Source of the DNA: Dipetalonema caudispina
Taxonomy: Eukaryota > Nematoda > Chromadorea > Rhabditida > Onchocercidae
DNA: 64,000 nt
Assembly: GCA_013365325.1 (NCBI GenBank)
Contig: JABVXV010000006.1
Span: forward strand, 186,001 to 250,000
Direction: 5' to 3'
Each line of letters opens with the position of its first letter. Position 1 is the stretch's first letter. Positions 54,586 through 64,000 of this stretch are shown here, one piece after another. Under the pieces are notes generated by a model, which saw nothing but the letters and a program-made list of their open reading frames with translations, made no database searches and had not been told where the DNA came from. The position numbers were made by a program, and so were the translations under genes.

Positions 54586-55505
54586 TCACGACTTTTTCCA
54601 AATCACGAAAAGTAAGTCAAATTTTAAAGTTAACTGTTTGAATCGGAAAACATCGAGGGAGAGAGGGTGAATAAATTTGATCATAAGTGGCATACATGCA
54701 ACGCAGAAATCTTCGTCATCATCATCCAACGATTTTTGTTCCATCATTTTCTGCGTGCGAACTTCCTTCACTTTATTCTCATCTAACAGTGTTTTTGATT
54801 GAAACTGTTAAAATTACTCATAAACCATGGCATTCCCGCTGAGATATTGCAATCAAAGCTTGACTTGATTGAAAATTGATCAGATTGATATATCATCTAA
54901 ATTGAAACTTTCAACGAAAATTAAAGAATATATTTTTATAAAGCTTCATCACATTTAATTACGCGGGTTATCAACAAACTGGATAGCTATACACAAAAAT
55001 ATCAGTGGTATTTAAGAATGTCTTGTGTAACATGGCAGCTCTATGGAATAGCATGATGTGGGAGAAATCTGTTGTTATCTATTTGCTTGATCAATCCGGT
55101 TCCTTATCAGTGTTTTTCTGATGTTACATTCCCTCTACCCGAAAGGGAAATGGTGAATGCTTCAGTATTCATAGCTTATTTTGCAATAAGTTCCCGTTTG
55201 TCTTTTAATTAGATGATTGCCTTTGGGTAGAGGTAAATTGAATTCCATAGGATTGCTTATAGTTCCAACTGTTGTAATAGCAAGAGCAGCGATAGTAGTA
55301 GTAATGATAAACGATAGTAGTAATAGAAATAGAAGCACAAGTAATGTAATGAGACAATTGAAGATAGGGTAAGAGTGAATGCATGAAGAGATTATTCATC
55401 AATACAAACAGGCGATTGACCTCTGAACCGTAGCCAAATAGCAGACATTATGGCGATAGTGTAAAATCCAGTGGGCAGCAGCAGTTCCAGACATACATAC
55501 ATCAT
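54586..55505 (-). CDS. Possible one-pass membrane protein, unrecognised
   Basis: Two - strand segments join in phase: 55410-55505 and 54586-54804, giving about 104 residues. The first encodes a hydrophobic helix (LLLPTGFYTIAIMSAIWLRF) close to the N-terminus. The second starts after a good TTTTAACAG acceptor and encodes a Lys/Glu-rich stretch, then an acidic block (SLDDDDEDF) and a Cys-containing hydrophobic segment. The donor (CCT before GTTTGT) is plausible but not strong, and the true 3' end may be earlier. I recognise no family. It could be a small integral membrane protein, or two unrelated open stretches. Confidence 0.35.
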
Positions 55506-58500
55506 ACCTCACAATCCATCCATTTTACTCATCTCGTCAAATGCGCTGGTACAAAATGAAATCAGATCGGCAAGAAGTCCCGAATTTTACCATTGCAAAT
55601 TGTAACTTACAACCTATAATAAATGCTGTTATCAAGATGACTCATCACTCATTATCGCTTACTACCTGCTTTATCATTATCAACAGCAACAAATGCTAGA
55701 TTCCTGTTCGTGTACCATCACTTTTAAATAGCCATATTCCACCTGTCAACAAAGTCTATTTCTAAATTGACCACTACACTGCTTTATCTTCCTCTTCATT
55801 GAAATATTTATCTTGATAATCAACAAAGTGAATCTAAATGATTATTAATAACTGTTAGATAGTTTATCATCTGTTTTTAAGCAATTGTATTTCTCATTTT
55901 TACACTCTCCAAAGATAACAATATCTGTTCAAATAGAATCTTCTGATCGCATTCCTATTCCTTCCATATCTTCAATCATTTTTTTGTCCGTAAGTCCGTT
56001 TATCTCTCACCAATATTTGTCCATTTTTTTCATTCATATGCCAATGGTATTTGTTTGCACGACGTTCCGATTTTTTCCTTGATGTTAATGCAAAGACATC
56101 ACGTAATCGCGAATAATTGTGACGTAATAATAGTTCATTAGTTGGATACGTCATTCACGAAAAATCCACTAAATACATCTATGATCCTTTTAAATAGATG
56201 CAAGTGAATCATTCACTAAAGAAGCAAATATCATTTGTGTTTTTTGTTTGATACATATATCTTCAACATTAAGCGGGTCAACCAATAGGGTCATCATCAG
56301 ATGTATTCAGATTTGTAGTATAGGTTAAAAAGATACTAGAATGCACAACTTCAATAAATGAAGGTGCAGCATGAACGAAGTAGATGGAAACAAAGAAGGA
56401 ATTGATGTAATGGAATGGCGCAAATGGTAACAGCGACATTTTAGTATCGGTGATCGTTGCACTCAGAATTTTTATCGTATAAGAGCTTCATACAATAAGC
56501 TAACAACAATTTTATAGCTATGCAAGGCGAAAAAATTTGATTTTAAGGAAGAAATAAAAATGTTTTTATTGCTTTAATCGTAGCATCTCAGACGAAAATT
56601 TTATAATCAGTAATTATGAGGAAGAAATGTTCCGGAAAACTCAATTTGAAGTATTGTAAAGTTGTATCAGTCGATTAATGTCTTCCTTTTTTTTCTCTCT
56701 TTTTCTTTCTTTCTCTCTCTCTCTCTCTGTTTTGATGAATACTTAATATGTTACGCTAAATTACGAGAGCTTCAAAATTATTTGTGATTAATGAGACGTC
56801 GACAATCCTTTGTTTACGTAATAGCAATCATATAAGATGCGAAAAAAGATGATTCATTACGACAAGCAAAAGGTCATTTGTGCGCAACATATCTGTAATA
56901 TATGAAAGATTCCAGGCTGTTGTCATATATAATACCAATGATAGAAGTGCAATATTCTTCTTTCCTGTTGACGAAAATTTTCTTTATTTTTTGTTTGTCC
57001 AAATGACGTGAAAGGATATTTAAATAAGTGCAAGAGGGGAATGACCATTTGGGAAAGTATGTGCATATCCGCCGTGTTGAATATTTACTACTTCCGGTTT
57101 TTTGTTTCGTTTTGTTTTTGTTTAGCGAAAAAAATGCATGTATTATATACATGGATGATCATTTTATAAATCTAATTAGATAGATCGTTATTGGAAAATT
57201 ATGTGGAAATATATGAAAAGATTGCAAGGAAGCTATGATTTCAGTTAATTATGAAATAAACTTTTGAATATTGAAAGAAATGTAAAAAAGATTCGATAGA
57301 TCTTTTAATTGAAAATAAATTATTGACCATTTCATTTATTCTATCATACATTATTTTTTTTTTTATAGGGAACTGAATAAGTAAGCATTTATTAGATAAG
57401 TAGCAGTTAGTGAACAGAAATTGTGGAGATAAATTAGACACTCATTTACATTTTTTCTTTACTAATTTAGTAAAAAGTATTACTGAATGTTTTCCGGCGG
57501 AATTCAAGAATTTCAGGAATCCTATACACAACATGTTTGTTACTATTATTTTAATGGGAAGTTGAAAATTCGAGATTTCTTCTTTTCTTCTTGCTATTCC
57601 ATTCATTTCAAAAACTCGACAAAGCAAGAAAGTGATATTAAGCTTGTATAGTTTAATTGCAACTTAAAGCTAATATCCAAAAACATCTCCAATTGTTTAT
57701 TAATTTATCCATTTTTCCGTTTCTGCAGTCACAATACAATTTTTTTTTTTCGCAAACCTGAAATTAAATTTCATTTCAAAACCTATCTTTTTAACATTAC
57801 AAGTCTTGAGCTTAAAGCTTAATTTTTATGATTTTATTTTCTGACAAAGAATTTCATCTGTCATTCACTAGGCGCTTCTTCAAGCTTTTTGTTTTGTTTG
57901 TTTCTTTCTTTTTAAGTAAATTTTTGCATGCGAAGAATCGTATACGAATGAAAAGATTTTGATACGGCAAAAGTATTAGCGGGAAAATTTTTCATCAAAA
58001 GAAGGTATGCAGATTGTATTGCATCATGCTGTCATTATCAGCGAACATTGATTTTTTGATAGAATTATCACAAAGCACTTTGATATGAGCGTATCAATTC
58101 TTTCCTTGTTTCATTCGTTCAGTAATTTTTTTTTTTTTTTTTTAGATTATTTATTAAATGTAATATTTGAAATATTAAAATTGAAAGTAATTATTTAATA
58201 TGCAAGGATATTTACTATGCAGCTGGTATATGATAAATTATATCTCTACGAAACATATAGGATAGATTTTGCAAATTTCTCTGATCATATTTCTTCCAGA
58301 AGATAAATATTGTTCTCAAACAGTATTTCTTCATTTTACTTCATTTTTTATCTTTTATTTTTTATCATTTAATTCCATTCCCTCCAGTTAACTAAATCAT
58401 ATTTGTTTAATGATCAAAAATCATTTACATTCCCCTCTTTATTGAATTATTTCATTGACGATATTCTTCCATATATTTGATTTAGCATTCTGAAAATAAT

Positions 58501-60405
58501 CACTAATCTGATTAGAAAACACTGCATATCTGACCAGTTGACCTTGACTGATTGACTACTACTACTACTATTATTACTGAAAAAGAATTGTTAAATCATG
58601 TATTAGCGTTTTATGGATGTATTGGATTTTATTTAAATTTTAAATTCCATCCCAAAAACTTTATTTGGGCGGGAAAAAAATTTTCTGATTGCTTACAATT
58701 CTCTGAAAAAATCTTATCAGTTATGGTCGATAATGTCAAAAAAATTATATTAATTTCAACAATATGATCTTTGAACACTCTCACATTGACATTTTTCAGA
58801 GCTCTTTAGAAATTTCCAACTTTCGAGGGCGACTTTTTTGTTTACTCTTTAATTGTCAAAAGGTAACTAGTTCAACAATTGTTTGCTCGTAAGATTTCTT
58901 TGCAATCCTAAAAGGTATACTATACTCAAATATTAAATGACTGAAGAACTCTATGATCTTCCAATTATCTTTCACGATTTGTAGAAGTATTGGATGATAT
59001 TTGAAATTTTAAAAAAGTCATTTAAGAAATAGATAAGGCAGTTTCATGACAGTATCCTGTTTCAGGTTTTAAACTGTTTTAATATCATTTTAAACTTGCA
59101 GAGGAGTTCCTTAGCATGTGTTGTAGTGTGGTTTATTCTAATTGATGAAATTCCTATTTAAGCAGCTTAAAACATACGTCTCTTTTCATTTACGTGTCTG
59201 TTATTGTTCCTTCCTTATTGTTGCAAAAGTGATGCAAAACAAATATCTGTTGAGGTAAATATTTGACAGGTTTTGGATGACAAAAAGTTTTTGATTATTT
59301 AAGTGAAAAATGTGTTATATTTTTGTTCTTTAACTTTATATTCTCTTCTATTTAAAACACTAATGGCGTTTAAATTTTAGGCAACTGTAAGTAACAAAAT
59401 TTTAGGATTTTAGGCAATAGTAAGTAACAAAATTAGCATTAGATAATAAGAAAAACTATTTCCTATTGTACATAATAGGAGGAACATTGAAGGAACTTTT
59501 CGATATTTCAAATAAGATTCGGTAACTTCAAAGTAAACTTCATAAAACGATTCGCATTTATGTTTGGATATGGTCCTTGTGATAAGAGTTACCTTCAAAT
59601 CTTCAATTATAGTTCGATTCTTATTGAACTTAAAGATGTATGATATTAGGAAAATACCTTTTTTTTTGTGGTTCTTTCTGTATTAATTCTCATTATTGAA
59701 TCATAATAGCATGGAACGGGAGATGGCGGGGGAGTATTTTAATAATAGAGGCATATTTGTTCAATGAATTTAAAATTTTCTCTGATCTCAGTGATACAGT
59801 AAATAAAAAATTTCTTCAAAAACTAATTAGCAATAAAGTCTCGAATTCCTTATCATCTTTCCATGGCTTCCATTAGGTTTTATCATTTTGATGTTTATCA
59901 CAAAAAACATAAACACATATCTCTTCACTTAATTTCTGATTTTTTTCAAGTCAAATAAGTGAAAATTTTTTGCAAATTATTTTGAAAGCCTAAAATAGTT
60001 GCCGTGCTAAAATTGAAAAGCATAGGATATTGCATAATTTATTTTATCATCTTTGGTCAAATGTGTAATAGAATGGACAAGAATGCCATTAACATTTGAC
60101 AAAAATAGTTCCATTATGAGCGGATACCTTGGCCCACTTCATCTTTGTGTGTATACTTGCCTAATTTGCTTACGCTTGACCAGATCAGTCCAAAAATTTG
60201 TCTTTTTTATGCTCCCTTTATCAACTTTAGAACTTTCTAGCAAATTCGATTTCAACGGGAAATGACGCTAAAGTAAGTTTAGAAACGAATGATACGAAAA
60301 TTACTCAGAAATGGATGGAATTTTAAAAATGGAATATATTTTGCAGGAATTTTACTTTATGGCTATGTGTTAAATGAAATTCTTGTGATTATTTTGTGAA
60401 AAGCG
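55506..60405. other. Intergenic region upstream of the nidogen-like gene
   Basis: No convincing gene in 4.9 kb. There is a CT-rich microsatellite near 56693-56730, A and T homopolymers, and a 33-bp duplication at 59375-59434. The distal part presumably holds the promoter of the gene at 60406. Confidence 0.55.
59375..59434. repeat. 33-bp tandem duplication
   Basis: A segment beginning TTTTAGGCAA and containing GTAAGTAACAAAATT occurs at 59375 and again at 59408, 33 bases apart, with two differences over 27 bases. It includes donor-like GTAAGTAA sequences but lies outside any gene model. Confidence 0.85.
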
Positions 60406-63400
60406 ATGCTGTTTTTGCTCCTTTTATACTGTACTACTTTCTTGTTAACGACACATTCCCTCGGAGCAGAGCTCTTTGAATTCGGTATTGATCATGGTGA
60501 TCAGGTAAGCAAGATCTAATTGCTATGCGTAGTAATGTTATAAGGATATTGTACCATTATGGTGACACTTCAAATAACTGCACCTGAAGATATCAGATAT
60601 TACCAAAGCGATCATTGCTGATAGTTCCCTCTGTTCTTTTTGCAATAATAACTTGCAGCAACGCTAATTTACTCATTGTTTATGCTAGCAGTAGTAAGAA
60701 GTTGCCAATCATTTTTATATTTACTTATTATAGTCACCTCAGTGACGGTACTATCTTTAATTATCAGTGATCTCTGTATTTCTTAACATTGTAGGTGTTA
60801 TCATTTTCAAATGATTCATACGCTGTAACATTGGACGTACCAATAATATATTTTGAAGAAAGTCAAAATGAATTATTCATCTCTTCAAAAGGTATTGTAA
60901 CATTTGGTAAAGCTGTCGATATTACGGAAATAACCGACTTGGATCAGGAAAAAATCAACGCAATTGCAATATTTTTTGCTCCAATCGGTGCTGGAAAAAT
61001 TTTTTATCGGTGAATATTTTTAATAGCATTAAAATATCTGAAAGAAAGATTCTTTCATTCAGAATTTGATTTGGTATTATTAATTCGATTGGAAAAATGA
61101 AATGGTTTGGCTTTTTTTTTTTCACCTCGCATTGATAAAAACAATTTGCCAGAAGTAAACTTGTCTTGTTTAATTTTTGTTTACTCAAGTGACTTTTTTT
61201 TTTCATATCAGAGCAACTTCGAGTGATACGAATTTACTCTATGATCTGACTGATAAAATTCGAAAAAATTTTCCTAATCGAGAATCATCTGATTTCACAG
61301 CTTTGCATGCTGTCGTAATAACATGGATCGATATAAAGGGAAAAGATTTTGAGCAAGACTCAAATCAATTTCAGGCAATTATTTCACTGCAAATATTAAA
61401 AAATTTAAATTTCCTCCTATTTTTAAAAATGAAAGCAGCATTATCATTCTTTGAAATACTATCAAAGTTGAAATGAATTAGCTATTCACTAAAACTGAAA
61501 TGCTAAATATTTCAGGGAACAGAAAAGAAGGGATTTAACTAACTGATAATATTTTTGATAATGATAATATGATAATGGCGTCATTGGCAATATCATCCCA
61601 CTACCAAATCTAATTTTCGTGTATTTCAGATGGTTTTAGTGACAGATGGAATGAGTTCCTATGTATTTCTCATTTACAATCAAATAAATTGGACTGGGAA
61701 GAATGATAAGTATGCACAAGCTGGTCTATACTTCTCTGATGGACGACGTGAAACGATGGTCAATAGTGGAACGCCTAATATTCGCGAACTTGTGAAGTAC
61801 TCTTTTGATTTATTTCAAACCTTAAAACTATTAGAACAGAAGAAATAGAGTAATAAGAATTATTTACTTTTAAACGGTCAATAGATATAAGAGTAAAGTC
61901 CTGTGGTTATGACAAAATATTTCGATAAATTTCTCCTTTTTAACTCAGCAAATGTACTGAAACTCTTGAAATTATTAATTAAACGGCTAAATTAATATAG
62001 CAAACGATGGTATTTTTTTACTTTTAACATTGTCAAAAACATTATTTTTCATCTATTTTGCAAACCATAACAAACAGAAATTTCTAGTGAATTATTAACA
62101 GTATAATAATTTCAGCTTATCAAATAACCAAAACGAAGGTACTTATATTTTCCGAATATCAGGTGCAACACCCGAAGATCCTCGAGGAACATTGGTAGAG
62201 GATGATTATAATTACAACGATTATGAGCAAGAATATGACTCTGATAATGAACATAAACGACAACATAGTTAGTCGAGTTCAATTTCTCACCGAATTCCTT
62301 TCATGGATTTTTTAGTGATTTGTCTTAATATAAGTTCCATTCATTTCGATTTTTCTTGAGCTAAAGATGACTGATAGCATTTTGGTATCAGTTGAGAAAT
62401 ATTTTGAGAAACGCTGTTTAAACACGAGCACTAAATTCAATTTTAAACTAATGGATGAAGAAGGATTTAATGTGTGTATCGCACATTTTAAGTTGAGAAA
62501 AAATTATGAATGCTAATCGATGAAGCTGAATTTTAGTATCTTTTTTTTAAATTTAATTTCTAGAGCTACTCTCAGAATATTGTCCAACAGATCCGTACCG
62601 TGACCAGTGTCCAGTGGAGTGTCAAATATTGACCGACGATCGCGGATGCTCACTTTGTGTTTGTGCACGTCTGTTTTTCCCCCTTTTTTTTCTCAGGATA
62701 GCGCCCAAAAAATGGATTAAGTTGCATGATAAAATGCGAGATTGGAATATCATAGATAGGATATCTTCTTGATACCTTGATATCTCGGGACATCTTCGAT
62801 ACCTCATTGATGCCCATACATCTGAAGGACGAATCAGAAATAGAGCAATAACGTAATGAGGATAATTTAAATTGTAGCTCAATATGCTTTCTGGATCTTG
62901 ACTTATTGGAGAACTTTGTCTTCATTGGCACTAATGACAGTACAACTTCCATGCTTGTCCTCTGTGCTTTATTTCCTTTGTCATCAGTTTAATTATAAAT
63001 TCTACCCTTTGCTAACTTGAAAAGCTTCTCTTTGATCTTATAGTTTACCGCTTGGGTAATTTAGCCGTTGCATTTTCATTGCATCATTTCTTGACATTTC
63101 AACGTATTTCTCTATCCATTTCTACAATTTCCATAACGTTTGTTTCCGTATTTTGTTCATGAAACGAAATTTAAAAGTTAGCAACTAGAAATTTAAAATA
63201 TTGCTTCAGTACAGAATATTAAGATTTATGATTCAATATAAATGTTTAACGTGAAAATATATCTACTGGACAAATGAATAGATATGAGTCAAAAGTACGG
63301 GTGAAAGATTATAAAATAAATTTATGTTAAAAAATTAATTTATATTAATTAATGATAAGCCAAAAAGTAATTGAATTCCGTTAACCAAATAGTAAGCGTC

Positions 63401-63885
63401 AGATTTCAGAACCACCACAGCCAAGTAAAATAGAAAAGAAAGGCAATGAAGTAAACAAAGTTATAGTGCCAAGTCAACGTGAGGACATTAATGTAAGACC
63501 CGAAGAATCTCCACGTAAGTCCTGAATTTTTAAGCTTGTTATCTTTCGTCGTTAAATAAAGAAAAGTTGATCAAGATCAAAATTACTGAAATTTGAAATC
63601 AAATGTAAAGAAGAGCGTCTTTATTGAGCAGGAGAAACATTACAAGAACAAGATACCAGGGACAAACAGCCAAAGAGAGATAACGAAGATGAAGGAGGTA
63701 ATCTGTTATTGAAATTATTACGAAACATATAAGATTCTGTATCGGACCTATTCATAAAACTTCTTGTGGTGAAATATTTTGCATAGAGCTTTTTGCAGAA
63801 TCAAAGTTAACTGTTCCAACGGATCCAGTAAATTCCGGATCAATTCACGATGTTGAAGGCATTGCATTGAGTTGTGCTGCTGCGA
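60406..63885 (+). CDS. nid-1: Nidogen-like protein, NIDO domain, 5' part (runs off window)
   Basis: Nine exons are visible: 60406-60504, 60795-61009, 61212-61374, 61630-61796, 62116-62267, 62564-62668, 63410-63514, 63632-63697 and 63787-63885, all in phase. They encode about 390 residues and the gene continues past the window. A signal peptide (LLLLYCTTFLLTTHSLG) precedes a NIDO domain (about 25-240) with LFEFGIDHGDQ, the motif that opens nidogens, and later VVITWIDI, YVFLIYNQINW and GTYIFRISGAT. An acidic Tyr/Asp-rich linker follows, then a six-cysteine segment with DDRGCSLCVC that resembles half an antistasin repeat, then a hydrophilic linker. Nidogen links laminin and collagen IV in basement membranes. 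The third intron appears to use a GC donor (61375). Another NIDO protein is possible until the G2F and YWTD domains are seen. Confidence 0.82.
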
Positions 63886-64000
63886 GTAAAAAAGTTTGTT
63901 TTATAATGTTATTTGTTTAAAGTGTTTAGAAATTTTCAACAAAATACTAATATTCGATAAATTTAAATCTGATAACGTATTACGGATGAAATTGCTAGTG

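Overview
The window looks like nuclear DNA from a parasitic nematode, most likely a filarial (spirurid) species. It is AT-rich, genes are split into many small exons by short introns, and almost every acceptor is a TTTCAG-type site. Several start codons sit just downstream of an unpaired acceptor, as expected for spliced-leader trans-splicing, and the proteins read as nematode-type orthologues. The species cannot be fixed by eye. I rebuilt gene models by hand, checking that exon phases join. One 100-base run of N (26368-26467) marks a scaffold gap.

Layout. 1-4.5 kb: no gene seen. 4553-6099 (+): a GPI-anchored Ly6/three-finger protein resembling the nematode ODR-2/HOT group. 7168-14289 (-): an 18-exon TELO2/CLK-2 gene. 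14705-19862 (+): divergent from it, the 60S ribosome biogenesis factor SDAD1. 20.2-22.5 kb: coding-like debris or an unrecognised gene. 23230-26032 (+): proteasome ATPase RPT2. 27.0-32.9 kb: three small secreted proteins of low complexity (Tyr/Pro-rich, Gly/Tyr-rich, Pro/Cys-rich). 41.5-42.1 kb (-): a fourth, with a polyproline body. 33-41 kb is otherwise empty apart from a 32-bp tandem repeat.

44.2-54.2 kb (+) holds three cell-division genes in a row: the spindle-checkpoint kinase MPS1/TTK, the meiotic recombination factor HOP2 (PSMC3IP), and the APC/C subunit APC10. The first two are of special interest because Caenorhabditis is known to lack MPS1 and the HOP2-MND1-DMC1 machinery. 54.6-55.5 kb (-) may hold an unrecognised one-pass membrane protein. 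60406 to the window end (+): the 5' part of a nidogen-like basement-membrane protein.

The conserved genes are housekeeping or cell-cycle functions (PIKK stability, ribosome assembly, proteolysis, checkpoint, meiosis). They alternate with lineage-restricted secreted proteins in gene-poor DNA. I saw no tRNA, rRNA, CRISPR array or intact transposon.
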